This document shows, piece after piece, positions 27,310 through 36,944 of a DNA stretch of 64,000 nt (positions within the stretch are counted from its first letter, which is position 1; each line of letters begins with the position of its first letter). Source of the DNA: Bacillota bacterium (GTDB lineage Bacteria; Bacillota; Clostridia; Lachnospirales; Lachnospiraceae). A model generated the notes under the pieces. The model was not told the DNA's origin. It searched no databases and worked only from the letters and a program-made list of their open reading frames with translations. The DNA lies in contig JAEXOU010000022.1 of NCBI GenBank assembly GCA_023439125.1, positions 170,336 to 234,335 on the forward strand, given 5' to 3'. The position numbers were made by a program, and so were the translations under genes.

Positions 27310-28788
27310 ATGAAAATTGGATTTGATAATCAAAAATACTTGAAAATGCAATCTGAGCATATTAGAGAAAGAATCGGAAAATTTGATAATAAATTATATC
27401 TAGAATTCGGTGGTAAGTTATTTGATGATTATCATGCTTCTCGAGTTTTACCAGGATTTGCTCCTGATTCCAAGCTAAAGATGTTACTTGAATTAAAAGA
27501 GCAAGTAGAAATCGTGATTGTCATTAGTGCGGCGGATATTGAAAAAAGCAAGATACGAAGTGATTTAGGAATCACCTATGACCTAGATGTATTACGATTA
27601 ATTGATGCTTTCCAAAGTAAAGGTCTATTCGTTGGTAGCGTTACAATCACACAGTATGCTGGACAAGCAAGCGCTGATGTTTTCAAATCCAAACTCGAAT
27701 CACTGGATGTATGCGTTTATGTACATCACGTAATTCCGGGTTACCCAAATAACATATCCTTAATCTTAAGCGAAGAAGGATACGGTAAAAATGATTATAT
27801 TAAAACAAGTCGTCCATTAGTTGTTATTACAGCACCAGGTCCAGGAAGTGGTAAGATGGCAACCTGCCTTTCTCAGTTATACCATGAACATAAACGAGGA
27901 ATCCGTGCAGGTTACGCAAAATTCGAAACATTCCCAATCTGGAATATACCATTAAAACATCCAGTCAATCTGGCATATGAAGCAGCAACCGCAGATTTAA
28001 ATGACATTAATATGATTGATCCATTCCATCTTGAAGCATATGGTATTACAACTGTAAACTACAATCGAGATGTAGAAATATTCCCTGTATTGAAGGCAAT
28101 CTTTGATCGTATTGATAATAACTGTCCATATAAGTCACCAACCGATATGGGCGTTAATATGGCTGGTAACTGTATCATCGATGATATAGCATGTCGTGAA
28201 GCATCGAGACAAGAAATCATCCGTCGTTATTACCAAACACTTTGTGATGCAGTAAATGACACTACCAAATCTAATCAGGTATATAAACTTGAATTATTAT
28301 TAAATCAAGCAGGGATAACTGTTGATGACCGTAAGGTTGTAAAAGCTGCGAATGATTTGGCTGTAATTAAAAAATCACCAACTGCTGCCGTAGAATTGCC
28401 AAATGGTGATATTATTACAGGAAAAACATCCGATCTTTTAGGAGCTTCTGCTGCTGTTTTACTAAATGCATTAAAAAAACTTGCAGGAATTGACCACGAA
28501 ACGCATCTCATTTCTCCATTGGCGATTCAACCAATTCAAGAATTAAAAATCGATTATCTAGGAAGTAAAAATCCTAGACTTCATACGGATGAAGTATTAA
28601 TTGCATTATCTATTAGTGCAATGAAGGATAATGTTGCAAAAAAAGCAATGGACCAGCTCCCTAACTTAAAAGGTTGTGAAGTTCATACAAGCGTTATCAT
28701 CTCTGAAGTCGATCGCAAAGTATTCAAAAAACTCGGTATGCATCTAACTTCAGAACCAACTTATGAAAGTAAAAATTTATTCCACTAA
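27310..28788 (+). CDS. DUF1846 (UPF0371) family protein
   Basis: A 492-residue cytoplasmic protein. It starts MKIGFDNQKYLKMQSEHI and contains YLEFGGKLFDDYHASRVLPGF, VVITAPGPGSGKMATCLSQLYHEHKRG and GVNMAGNCIIDD, which I recognise as the DUF1846/UPF0371 family common in clostridia and streptococci. The glycine-rich GPGSGKMAT resembles a nucleotide-binding loop. The biochemical role is not established. The ATG at 27310 is chosen because GAAGGG precedes it by about 12 nt and the upstream in-frame codons are not family sequence. The gene stands alone, followed by strong terminators. Confidence 0.85.
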   Translation: MKIGFDNQKYLKMQSEHIRERIGKFDNKLYLEFGGKLFDDYHASRVLPGFAPDSKLKMLLELKEQVEIVIVISAADIEKSKIRSDLGITYDLDVLRLIDAFQSKGLFVGSVTITQYAGQASADVFKSKLESLDVCVYVHHVIPGYPNNISLILSEEGYGKNDYIKTSRPLVVITAPGPGSGKMATCLSQLYHEHKRGIRAGYAKFETFPIWNIPLKHPVNLAYEAATADLNDINMIDPFHLEAYGITTVNYNRDVEIFPVLKAIFDRIDNNCPYKSPTDMGVNMAGNCIIDDIACREASRQEIIRRYYQTLCDAVNDTTKSNQVYKLELLLNQAGITVDDRKVVKAANDLAVIKKSPTAAVELPNGDIITGKTSDLLGASAAVLLNALKKLAGIDHETHLISPLAIQPIQELKIDYLGSKNPRLHTDEVLIALSISAMKDNVAKKAMDQLPNLKGCEVHTSVIISEVDRKVFKKLGMHLTSEPTYESKNLFH

Positions 28789-28811
28789 TTATGATTTTAT
28801 CTTATCTAAAA

Positions 28812-28835
28812 GAGTGTTTTGTTTGCAAAACACTC
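28812..28835 (+). terminator. Hairpin just after the DUF1846 gene
   Basis: The perfect 10-bp stem GAGTGTTTTG / CAAAACACTC has a 4-nt loop TTTG and lies 23 bp after the stop codon. It lacks a good T run, so it may be a 3' stability hairpin rather than a terminator. Confidence 0.55.
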
Positions 28836-28880
28836 GCGCCAAGCGCGGTCGCTTTTCATCTTGCGCTTGTGTGCATATTT

Positions 28881-28906
28881 GCGTCCTTCTTTTGGACGCT
28901 TTTTTT
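28881..28906 (+). terminator. Rho-independent terminator after the DUF1846 gene
   Basis: GCGTCC-TTCTTTT-GGACGC is followed by seven Ts. The same stem sequence is used in the terminator at 30951-31002. Confidence 0.88.
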
Positions 28907-28944
28907 ATATCATAGGAAATTCGCACACTTTTGTTCTCGTAACT

Positions 28945-28978
28945 TTTCTTCGGCGTGCTATACTCACAAGCCCACAAA
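28945..28978. repeat. Family A remnant
   Basis: The stretch CTTCGGCGTGCTATACTC followed by ACAAGCCCACAAAAG matches one arm of the central part of the family A elements (compare 54736-54765 and 63908-63945). The rest of the element is missing. Confidence 0.6.
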
Positions 28979-28979
28979 A

Positions 28980-29011
28980 GTGCTGTTACTTAATGTGACA
29001 GCACTTTTTTT
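28980..29011 (+). terminator. Third terminator-like hairpin before the Na/Pi symporter gene
   Basis: GTGCTGTTAC and GTGACAGCAC form a 10-bp stem with one T-G pair and a 5-nt loop, followed by seven Ts. Confidence 0.8.
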
Positions 29012-29069
29012 GCATATTTTTACCTCAAGATGGAAAAAATAAAAAGAAGAATATCTTTTGTTGAGTAAT

Positions 29070-29128
29070 TTTACTCAGACTTTACAAAAGGTATATTGTA
29101 TTTTTACAGTCGTCCAATAGAATTTACA
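29070..29128 (+). promoter_or_regulatory. PhoP/PhoB-box-like array upstream of the Na/Pi symporter
   Basis: TTTACT at 29070 and TTTACA at 29081, 29103 and 29123 are spaced by 11, 22 and 20 bp, in phase with the 11-bp direct repeats bound by PhoP-type regulators. The same pattern lies before pstS. Binding is inferred. Confidence 0.5.
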
Positions 29129-29179
29129 CACAAAAATAAATCTTATCGATCAATGATAGTGATATGAAGGAGAATCCAC

Positions 29180-30949
29180 ATGGACATTTTTTCCGTATTT
29201 ACACTTTTGGGTGGTTTAGCCCTATTTCTATATGGTATGAACGTTATGGGTGCTGGACTCGATAAAGTAGCTGGCGGACGTTTAGAACGTATTTTAGAGA
29301 AACTTACTTCTAACCCAATTAAATCTGTTTTCTTGGGTGCCTTAGTAACAGCGGTAATTCAATCTTCCTCTGCAACTACAGTAATGGTAGTTGGTTTTGT
29401 AAACTCAGGTATTATGAAACTATCCAATGCAGTTGGTATTATAATGGGGGCAAACCTTGGTACTACCGCAACAGCTTGGATTTTAAGCTTATCTGGTTTG
29501 GAAGGCGATAGTTTTTTCGTTAAGATTTTTAAACCAAGTTCCTTTTCTCCTATCTTGGCCTTTATTGGAATTATCTTATTCATGGTTTCAAAGAGGGATA
29601 GAAAAAAAGATATTGGAATCATATTGATTGGTTTTGCTATTTTAATGACAGGTATGGAATCCATGAGTGGAGCTGTGAAACCACTTGCTGATGTTCCAGG
29701 TTTCCGCAATATTTTAGTCATGTTTAGTAATCCATTGTTAGGTGTATTGACAGGAGCTGTATTGACTGCCATTATTCAAAGTTCTTCCGCCTCTGTTGGT
29801 ATTTTACAAGCAATCTCGATTACTGGTGGACTTACCTATAGTGCTGCAATTCCAATTATTATGGGACAAAACATCGGTACATGTATTACAGCTATCTTGT
29901 CAGGTATTGGTGCTAGTAAAAATGCTAGAAGAGCTAGTTTAGTTCATCTATATTTTAATTTAATCGGAACCATTGCCTTTTTGGCTGTATTCTACACAAT
30001 CCAGTACACGATTGGTTTCCCATTCATTAATGACTCTGTTGATGCAGTATCGATTGCAATTGTTCATACTTTATTTAACTTGTTCTCAACAGCAGTCTTA
30101 TTGCCATTCTCAAAAGGACTTGAAAAACTTGCTTGTCTCACCATTAAAGACAAAGAAGAAAAAGGGAAAGAAGATGACCTTGATGCAATCCATGGTCTTG
30201 ACGAGCGTTTCTTAGCATCTCCAAGCTTTGCAGTCGATCAATGTATAGATTTAACGAAGCAAATGGCAACTTTAGCAAAAGACACTTTATTAGCCTCGAT
30301 TCGATTAATGGAACATTATGATGAAGAAGCAGCGAAAGAAATCATCGCTTGTGAAGATAAAATCGATAAATACGAAGATATTATCGGTACTTATCTCGTC
30401 AAACTTAGTAGTAAAAGTCTTTCAGAAAATGATAGCAAGAGTGTTTCTGTTTCCCTTCACGTGATTGGTGATCTTGAACGAATTGGTGACCATGCAGTGA
30501 ACATAAAAGAAGTAGCAAAAGAAATGCATCAGAAAAAAATAGTGTTTTCTCCTGAAGCACAAGAAGAATTAAAAGTAATGACTAGCGCAATTACTGATGT
30601 TTTAACACAAACCATTCTCGCATTTGAAACAAATAATTTGGATTTATGCAAACAAATAGAACCATTAGAAGAAGTGGTAGATACCCTTCGTAAAGAGTTA
30701 AAAGACCGCCACATACGCCGTCTTCAAAGCGGTAATTGTACAACGGAATTAGGATTTATCTATTCTGATATTCTTACTAATTATGAACGTGTCTCCGATC
30801 ATTGTAGCAACATAGCTGTATGTCTTCTACAAGTTGAAGAAAATAGCTTTGAAACTCATGGCTATATGCACGATATCAAGTATGCGAAAGATAATACCTT
30901 CAATCAGCAATATGAGAAAGTAAAAACCAAATATAAACTTCCAATGTAA
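29180..30949 (+). CDS. Na+/phosphate cotransporter with C-terminal PhoU domain
   Basis: A 589-residue protein of the NptA/PNaS family. The N-terminal half holds about eight membrane segments and the duplicated transport motif: AVIQSSSATTVMVVGFV near residue 60 and AIIQSSSASVGILQAIS near residue 200. From about residue 350 there is a cytoplasmic PhoU-like helical domain with LERIGDHAVNI and YERVSDHCSNIAV. It takes up inorganic phosphate with sodium. A ribosome site GAAGGAG precedes the ATG. It is not part of the pst operon, but phased TTTACA boxes upstream suggest common control by the adjacent phosphate two-component system. Confidence 0.92.
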   Translation: MDIFSVFTLLGGLALFLYGMNVMGAGLDKVAGGRLERILEKLTSNPIKSVFLGALVTAVIQSSSATTVMVVGFVNSGIMKLSNAVGIIMGANLGTTATAWILSLSGLEGDSFFVKIFKPSSFSPILAFIGIILFMVSKRDRKKDIGIILIGFAILMTGMESMSGAVKPLADVPGFRNILVMFSNPLLGVLTGAVLTAIIQSSSASVGILQAISITGGLTYSAAIPIIMGQNIGTCITAILSGIGASKNARRASLVHLYFNLIGTIAFLAVFYTIQYTIGFPFINDSVDAVSIAIVHTLFNLFSTAVLLPFSKGLEKLACLTIKDKEEKGKEDDLDAIHGLDERFLASPSFAVDQCIDLTKQMATLAKDTLLASIRLMEHYDEEAAKEIIACEDKIDKYEDIIGTYLVKLSSKSLSENDSKSVSVSLHVIGDLERIGDHAVNIKEVAKEMHQKKIVFSPEAQEELKVMTSAITDVLTQTILAFETNNLDLCKQIEPLEEVVDTLRKELKDRHIRRLQSGNCTTELGFIYSDILTNYERVSDHCSNIAVCLLQVEENSFETHGYMHDIKYAKDNTFNQQYEKVKTKYKLPM

Positions 30950-30950
30950 G

Positions 30951-31002
30951 CATTTGGATAAAAAAAGCGTCCTTCCTTTTGGACGCTTTTTTTATCCAAA
31001 TG
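30951..31002 (+). terminator. Very long perfect terminator hairpin after the Na/Pi symporter
   Basis: A 22-bp perfect stem (CATTTGGATAAAAAAAGCGTCC and complement) with an 8-nt loop begins 2 bp after the stop codon. The inner GCGTCC...GGACGC-T7 is a classical terminator. Because the arms are perfectly symmetric it should work in both directions. Confidence 0.9.
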
Positions 31003-31440
31003 GGGGTGTTGCATTATGCAACACCCCCTCGCAACTTTATTAGCGTTTGTGACTTCATCTCCTATCCTAAAGAAAGAGGACATATGTATATTTTCGAAGG
31101 CCTTACAAGTCCCACATACTCTTTGTGGGCCTGTGAGCATAGCACGCCGTAGAAAATATACATGTGTCCTCGTTCTTCTTCATAACAAAAAATCACAAAC
31201 GCCCAGTAAACAAACAGGGTTGAAGCATTATGCAACAGCCCTCGCAACTTTATTAGCGTTTGTGACTTCATCTCCTATCCTAAAGAACGAGGACACATGT
31301 ATATTTTCGAAGGCCTTACAAGTCCCACACGCTCTTTGTGGGCTTGTTTCCATCGCGTGCCGTAGAAAATATACATGTGTCCTCTTTCTTCTTCATAGCA
31401 AAAAATCACAAACGCCTAGCAAACAAACAGGGCTGTTGCA
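31003..31440. repeat. Two tandem family A elements between the Na/Pi symporter and phoR
   Basis: Two units of about 210 bp with a period of 213-214 bp. Each starts TGCAACA(C/G)CCC and ends with the complement, AGGG(C/T)TG...GCA, and each is followed by TTA. Inside lies a hairpin whose arms read GAGGACA(C/T)ATGTATATTTTC and complement, around cacaagtcccacac...gtgggcttgt-like bases. The second unit ends exactly at the stop codon of the sensor kinase. A lone palindrome GGGGGTGTTGCAT/ATGCAACACCCCC marks the left edge. Confidence 0.85.
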
Positions 31441-32826
31441 TTACATACAATTTTCAATCAATACCGAAATCGTTGTTCCAACTCCTACCTTGCTTTCAAT
31501 CGAAAGTCGCTCTCCATGCTTTGCAACAATGTGCTTTACAATTGCGAGTCCAAGACCTGTTCCGCCTGTTTCTTTGGAACGGCTTTTATCTACACGATAA
31601 AAACGTTCAAATACTCGATGAAGATGTTCCTCTGGAATTCCTATCCCAGTATCAGAAACAGTAAGTCTCGTGTATTTTTCTTCTCGTTGAATCCGAACTA
31701 ATACTGTGCCATTCGGCCGATTGTAACGTATCGCATTATCACAAAGATTATTAATTAGCTCTTCCATCATCATCTTATTGGCATGAACCTTCGAAGAGCT
31801 GCCCTCAATCTTTAACGTAACTTGATGCTTTTTCGCAGATATCATTAAGTTACTTACACATCTTTTTGCGATCTCATAAAAATCAATGTCCTCTTTGACA
31901 ACTTCGACTTCCGTTTCATCCAGTTCTGAAAGTTCAATAATATCATTAATTAAGTGAAGAAGTCGGGAGGCACTATTACGTATTTCTGAACTAAAATGAG
32001 GAATATCCTCCTGCTTTGTGATACCACTCTCAATTAATTCAGCATAACCTATAATTGAAGTTAATGGTGTTTTTAGTTCATGGGTTACATTCGCTGTAAA
32101 TTCCTGACGAATTCGCTCACTCTTCTCTAGTGTCTTTAACTGTTTTGATATACTATCATGTTGAATCCATATTGTATTAGCGAATGGTTTTAACTCCTCG
32201 TAAGGAACACTGTTGTTCAAGTCTTCAAATTGATTAATGTTAAGTCCTATCTCTTGAATCGGTTTAATGATTCGTTTTGTTAGAAGTCTAGACATAATTA
32301 AACTTATAAATGATAGGATGATAATACCTAAAACTAAAAATGGTAGTGTATTATAAAATAACGATAATAAGCCTTTCTCTTCCTTACCTACTCGTAAAAC
32401 TACGTTTGGATACAATTTAAGGGCATAGTAGTATGTATTCTGGTTCAATGTCTCAGAATGACGCATATCTTGCCCATATCCATCATGAAAGGCTTCTGCT
32501 ATTTCTTTTCTGTTTCGGTGATTCTCCATCGTTTCATAAGCAACATAGTTATCATATAAAACTTTACCATCCTGATCAACAGCCGTTATTCGAATGCTAT
32601 CGCTGGAAAAGATATATTCCGTATCCTTCAAGTCACAGTTGATAATCACGTCCTTTAGCATCTCGGCATTCGTCTTTAAGTCTTTGTAAACCTGTTTTTG
32701 AAAAATGGAATAATAAACAAATATTGTGAGTACTGTCGTTAGGCCAATTGCCAAACCTGCAATAATTACAAAATAAATCGTGATTCTATTTTTTAAACTA
32801 ATTGCTTTCTTTGTCTTAGTCTCCAA
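31441..32826 (-). CDS. phoR: Phosphate sensor histidine kinase PhoR
   Basis: A 461-residue membrane kinase. It has two membrane helices (about 14-36 and 165-187) around an extracellular sensor domain, then a HAMP-like segment. The HisKA motif is VTHELKTPLTSIIGYAEL with the phosphorylated histidine, followed by the N box NLCDNAIRYN, DTGIGIPEEH and GTGLGLAIV. The start is a TTG at 32826 inside the end of the regulator gene, with AGGA 7 nt upstream; overlap of the two genes by 11 bp indicates coupled translation. Its position after pst, phoU and the regulator identifies it as PhoR. The stop codon abuts a family A element. Confidence 0.9.
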   Translation of the reverse strand: METKTKKAISLKNRITIYFVIIAGLAIGLTTVLTIFVYYSIFQKQVYKDLKTNAEMLKDVIINCDLKDTEYIFSSDSIRITAVDQDGKVLYDNYVAYETMENHRNRKEIAEAFHDGYGQDMRHSETLNQNTYYYALKLYPNVVLRVGKEEKGLLSLFYNTLPFLVLGIIILSFISLIMSRLLTKRIIKPIQEIGLNINQFEDLNNSVPYEELKPFANTIWIQHDSISKQLKTLEKSERIRQEFTANVTHELKTPLTSIIGYAELIESGITKQEDIPHFSSEIRNSASRLLHLINDIIELSELDETEVEVVKEDIDFYEIAKRCVSNLMISAKKHQVTLKIEGSSSKVHANKMMMEELINNLCDNAIRYNRPNGTVLVRIQREEKYTRLTVSDTGIGIPEEHLHRVFERFYRVDKSRSKETGGTGLGLAIVKHIVAKHGERLSIESKVGVGTTISVLIENCM

Positions 32827-33484
32827 TTTTATATCCTACATTTCTAACTGTTTTAATAATATCTCCACTTTCGCCTAGTTTTTGACGTAGCGTTTTTATA
32901 TGCATATCAACGGTACGGGTTTCCCCTTCATAGTCAAAGCCCCATACACGCTCCATAATGCGGTCACGAGATAATACAATGCTTTGATTTTCTAACAGGT
33001 AACGCAGTAGCTCAAATTCCTTATAAGTTAACTCACAAAGTTCTTCATTTACAGTTACCATATGTTTTTCAACATTCATCATCACCGAATTAAATTGAAG
33101 ATTGCTATTAACTTCTATTGTACCCGCCCTTCTTAACAAGGCTTTCACTCTTGAAACTAATTCCATAATACCAAAAGGCTTCGTAATATAGTCATCAGCA
33201 CCCAAATCAAGTCCTTTTACCTTATCCATCTCTGAAGTCTTTGCCGTTACCATCATAATCGGAATATTCTTTGTTCTTTTATCTTTACGAAGAGTAGACA
33301 ATATAGTTAATCCGTCTTCATTCGGTAGCATAATATCAAGTAATATCGCTTGTGGTATTTCTTTTTCTAAAGCCCGATATAATTCCGTACCAAGTTCGAA
33401 ACATTCCACATCAAATCCACTGTTTTTTAGTGCATATCCTTCAATTTCTCTAATATTAGCATCATCTTCTACAATATAAATCAT
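32816..33484 (-). CDS. phoP: Phosphate response regulator, OmpR/PhoB type
   Basis: A 222-residue regulator. The receiver domain has the acidic pair EDD near residue 5, the phosphorylated aspartate in AILLDIMLPNEDG (near residue 52), and the KPF lysine. The C-terminal winged helix contains YKEFELLRYLLENQ and RTVDMHIKTLRQKLG. The ATG at 33484 is chosen because GGAGG lies 5 nt before it; the in-frame ATG at 33496 contains that site. It forms the pair with the kinase that overlaps it, and probably acts on the 11-bp-phased boxes before pstS and the Na/Pi symporter. Confidence 0.92.
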   Translation of the reverse strand: MIYIVEDDANIREIEGYALKNSGFDVECFELGTELYRALEKEIPQAILLDIMLPNEDGLTILSTLRKDKRTKNIPIMMVTAKTSEMDKVKGLDLGADDYITKPFGIMELVSRVKALLRRAGTIEVNSNLQFNSVMMNVEKHMVTVNEELCELTYKEFELLRYLLENQSIVLSRDRIMERVWGFDYEGETRTVDMHIKTLRQKLGESGDIIKTVRNVGYKIGD

Positions 33485-33607
33485 ATAGACCTCCATGTTG
33501 CTAGTTGCCTAGTTTACATGTTATATCATACTATGATTTCTAGAAGAATACAAGTAAAGGTACTTCCTAATCCTTATCTTACCAATTCTAACTATGGTTT
33601 ATACTAA

Positions 33608-34270
33608 CTAGAGTATACGAACATTATTAAGTTCTCCAGTTTCATGAAATTCGGTCCATTCACAAATATTAACGGCATGATCCCCAATTCGCTCCATATA
33701 CTTTGCAATCATAAGAACGTCGATATAACAATCCGCATTCTCACCATGATTTCTCATAGCATCGATCACTGCTTGCTTAACTTCGTTAAATAAATTGTCT
33801 ACTTCATCATCCATTTTCATTGTCTCTCTCGCAGCATTCACATCACATTGAATAAATGCTTTGACTGATTGATGAACCATCTTCTTTGCAACCTCAGCCA
33901 TAAGAGGGATTGCTTTGATTAATTCATAGTTGCTACGAAAGTCATTGCGAAGTATCAGTTCCGAAATATCTGCTGCATGGTCTCCGATTCTTTCCATATC
34001 TGTAACAACCTTAAGTGCTGTGGTTACAATACGTAAATCACGTGCAACTGGTTGCTGACGCAAAATCAAAGATAAACATCTTGCTTCAATGGCACGTTCC
34101 ATATCATTAATGGAACGATCTCCTTGAATAATTTCTTTTGCTAATACTCCATTTTCATCCTTAAATGCTTGAACTACTTTATCAATCGCATCCTCTATTA
34201 ATTTACCCATTTCGATTAAATTTTCATTCAGTATCTCTAATTCATTATCAAAACTTATTCTTGGTGTCAT
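33608..34270 (-). CDS. phoU: Phosphate signalling protein PhoU
   Basis: A 220-residue all-helical protein with two PhoU repeats. Both carry the metal-binding signature: DMERIGDHAADI near residue 92 and YMERIGDHAVNI near residue 195. PhoU connects the Pst transporter to the PhoR kinase and prevents activation when phosphate is plentiful. It lies between pstB and the regulator gene in the same direction. Length and motifs are normal for the family. Confidence 0.96.
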   Translation of the reverse strand: MTPRISFDNELEILNENLIEMGKLIEDAIDKVVQAFKDENGVLAKEIIQGDRSINDMERAIEARCLSLILRQQPVARDLRIVTTALKVVTDMERIGDHAADISELILRNDFRSNYELIKAIPLMAEVAKKMVHQSVKAFIQCDVNAARETMKMDDEVDNLFNEVKQAVIDAMRNHGENADCYIDVLMIAKYMERIGDHAVNICEWTEFHETGELNNVRIL

Positions 34271-34320
34271 AATTAAATCCTCCTACCTTCATTATGTATC
34301 CATACCCAATCTACAGTTAC

Positions 34321-35079
34321 TCATCCAAAACGACCAGTGATATAATCTTCTGTTCGTTTATCCTTTGGCCTAGTAAACAAATTCTCTGTTGGTGCAAATT
34401 CTACCATATCTCCTACTAAGAAGAAAGCAGTATAATCTGAGATACGAGTTGCCTGTTGCATATTATGTGTGACAATTGCAACGGTATATTTTTCCTTAAG
34501 CTCACTCATCAAATCTTCAATCTTTAATGTCGAAATTGGGTCGAGTGCAGAAGTTGGTTCATCCATTAGAAGTACCTCAGGTTCTACTGCTAAGGCACGT
34601 GCAATACACAATCGTTGTTGCTGGCCACCGGATAACCCTAATGCTGATTTTTTTAAACGGTCTTTTACCTCATCAAATAAAGCCGCTCCACGTAAACTTT
34701 CTTCTACAATTTGATCCAGCTTGGATTTTGATTTTATTCCATGAATTCTTGGTCCATATGCAATATTGTCATAAATGCTCATTGGAAATGGATTTGGTTG
34801 TTGAAATACCATACCTACTTTCTTTCGAAGTAATGTTGTATCGACTCGGTCTCCATAGATATTCTCTCCATCTAGTAGTACATTACCAGTAATCTTTACC
34901 CCCTCCACATAGTCATTCATACGATTCAGTGTCTTTAAGAATGTAGATTTTCCACACCCAGAAGGACCGATAAAAGCAGTGATCGCATTTTCTTTTATCT
35001 CCATTTGAATTCCCTTTAGTGCATGGTTATTACCATAATATAAATCAAGGTTTTTTACATCAATTTTCGTTTTATTCAT
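34321..35079 (-). CDS. pstB: Phosphate ABC transporter ATP-binding protein PstB
   Basis: A 252-residue ABC ATPase. Walker A GPSGCGKST near residue 38, Q-loop, signature LSGGQQQR, Walker B LLMDEPTSALDP and the H-loop THNMQQ are all intact. LKTLNRMND and TGRFG at the C-terminus are specific to PstB. It drives PstC/PstA. It is 8 bp after pstA. Confidence 0.97.
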   Translation of the reverse strand: MNKTKIDVKNLDLYYGNNHALKGIQMEIKENAITAFIGPSGCGKSTFLKTLNRMNDYVEGVKITGNVLLDGENIYGDRVDTTLLRKKVGMVFQQPNPFPMSIYDNIAYGPRIHGIKSKSKLDQIVEESLRGAALFDEVKDRLKKSALGLSGGQQQRLCIARALAVEPEVLLMDEPTSALDPISTLKIEDLMSELKEKYTVAIVTHNMQQATRISDYTAFFLVGDMVEFAPTENLFTRPKDKRTEDYITGRFG

Positions 35080-35087
35080 TTAGCCTC

Positions 35088-35972
35088 CTACTTTCTGTTT
35101 ACATCAAACCTTCTAGCTAAAAATTTTGTTAGTAGATTAATTCCAAATACAATAATTAGTAGTACAACTGCAATTCCAAACGCAACATCATATTTAGCTT
35201 TACTCATACTTAAATACAATTCTATTGTAAGTGTACCACCTGATTCCATAATCTTTTCAAATAAACCTTCCCCATATTCGCCAAGCTTTGGTAATAAATA
35301 ACCACTCCCGGCAGTAAAAAGTAAAGCAGCAGATTCACCTACAATACGGCCTATCGAAAGTATAACTCCTGTGATGATTCCAGGCATAGCAGACGGTAAT
35401 AGAATGGTTCTTATCATATACCATTTCGTTGCGCCCATACCTAACGCTCCGTCTCGGTAACTTTTGGGTACCGTCTTTAGTGCCTCCTGCGTATTTCGAG
35501 TAATCAGTGGAAGAACCATAAGACTTAGTGTTAATGCACCTGTTAATAAAGAATAGGAAAATCCTAACGTAATACCGAAGAATACCATTCCAAACAAACC
35601 AAAGATGATCGATGGGATTCCACTTAGCGTCTCAGTTGTAAACTCGATCAGACGAACAATCTTTCCCGGTTTTGCATATTCATTTAGGTAGATTGCAGCA
35701 CCAATTCCAATTGGTGTTACTATGAATAAGGTTAATATAACAATATATAAAGTATTTACGATATTACCAGCAATTCCTTCGGTTTCATTCAAAGCACTAC
35801 GTGCTTTCGTTAGAAAATTCCAATTGATTTGCCCGATACCCCGATAGAATACATAGCCTATGATACCTAATAAGATGGAGACGGAAATTGCCGCACTCAA
35901 ATACATAAGAAAAGTTAAAACAACATCACTTGGACGGTGTTTCTTTGCACATATACTACATTTATGCTCCAT
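35088..35972 (-). CDS. pstA: Phosphate ABC transporter permease PstA
   Basis: A 294-residue inner-membrane protein with six membrane segments and the permease loop EALKTVPKSYRDGALGMGATKW. It starts with a short cysteine-containing tail, HKCSICAKKH, that is not usual for PstA and could bind a metal. Its start overlaps the end of pstC by 11 bp. Confidence 0.95.
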   Translation of the reverse strand: MEHKCSICAKKHRPSDVVLTFLMYLSAAISVSILLGIIGYVFYRGIGQINWNFLTKARSALNETEGIAGNIVNTLYIVILTLFIVTPIGIGAAIYLNEYAKPGKIVRLIEFTTETLSGIPSIIFGLFGMVFFGITLGFSYSLLTGALTLSLMVLPLITRNTQEALKTVPKSYRDGALGMGATKWYMIRTILLPSAMPGIITGVILSIGRIVGESAALLFTAGSGYLLPKLGEYGEGLFEKIMESGGTLTIELYLSMSKAKYDVAFGIAVVLLIIVFGINLLTKFLARRFDVNRK

Positions 35973-36921
35973 GTTCGTTCACTCCCTTCTTTAAAATCCG
36001 ATTGAGGGAAATATTGATTATCATAATGAAGACGAATAAGATCAAACCAATCGTGAATAAAACCTCCTTATGAGTACCACTTGCATATGACATCTCACTT
36101 ACAATTGCTGTCGTTAAAAAACGAACAGAATTAAATGGAAGAGGAAGATTGACTACGGAGCCACTCACTAAACTAATCGCCATTGCTTCCCCTATTGCAC
36201 GCCCAATTCCCAAGACAACTGCCGTAATGATTCCGGACTTTGCTGCAGGTAATGTAACTTTCATAATCGTCTGCATTCTTGTAGCACCTAAAGCTAACGA
36301 AGAATTCCTAAGTTGCACAGGAACTGCACGAATGGAGGAAGCACTTATATTAATAACAGTCGGTAAAATCATGATTGCTAGTACTAAGATTGATGAAATC
36401 AGATTTGCACCACCTGTAAATTGATGTGTCGTTGAATCTTTAAAAATGATTAATTCAAGTTTGTACATCAAAGGATTTAAAATGATAATACCGAGTAATC
36501 CATAGATAACAGATGGAATACCAGCTAATAATTCTACTGCAGGCTGAACTACAGAAGCTACACGTTTGCTTGCGATCTCCGTTAAAAAGATTGCAGTACC
36601 AATTCCAATTGGAACACCGATTATGATTGCCATCGTCGTTCCTACGATTGATGTTAGAATAACATATAAGATACCATAACTTGGATTAGTTGCTGTCGGC
36701 TTCCATACCGTACCAAATAAGATTTCAGTCAAACCGACTTTAAAAATTGCCGGTACTCCCTTAATTATCATATACAAGGTAATGGACGCTACTGCTATCA
36801 CTGCCATAAAGGCACAAACTGTGAAGATCGAATGAGCAATCCGCTCAATGCGATCCGTACTTATCGCTTTCGAGTTTTTTATGATAGATTCTTGTTTTGT
36901 TTTCGGTTTTTCTATATTCAT
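35962..36921 (-). CDS. pstC: Phosphate ABC transporter permease PstC
   Basis: A 319-residue permease with six membrane segments and the cytoplasmic loop IRAVPVQLRNSSLALGATRMQT, which contacts PstB. The order pstS, pstC, pstA, pstB matches the classical operon. It lies 23 bp after pstS. Confidence 0.95.
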   Translation of the reverse strand: MNIEKPKTKQESIIKNSKAISTDRIERIAHSIFTVCAFMAVIAVASITLYMIIKGVPAIFKVGLTEILFGTVWKPTATNPSYGILYVILTSIVGTTMAIIIGVPIGIGTAIFLTEIASKRVASVVQPAVELLAGIPSVIYGLLGIIILNPLMYKLELIIFKDSTTHQFTGGANLISSILVLAIMILPTVINISASSIRAVPVQLRNSSLALGATRMQTIMKVTLPAAKSGIITAVVLGIGRAIGEAMAISLVSGSVVNLPLPFNSVRFLTTAIVSEMSYASGTHKEVLFTIGLILFVFIMIINISLNRILKKGVNEHGA

Positions 36922-36944
36922 ACTTTACCTTTCTCCATCCATGA

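Noticed and set aside
31016..31664. Overlapping plus-strand frames across the family A tandem and the end of phoR
   Set aside because: Repeat-derived and antisense to the kinase; no ribosome site and no recognisable domain.
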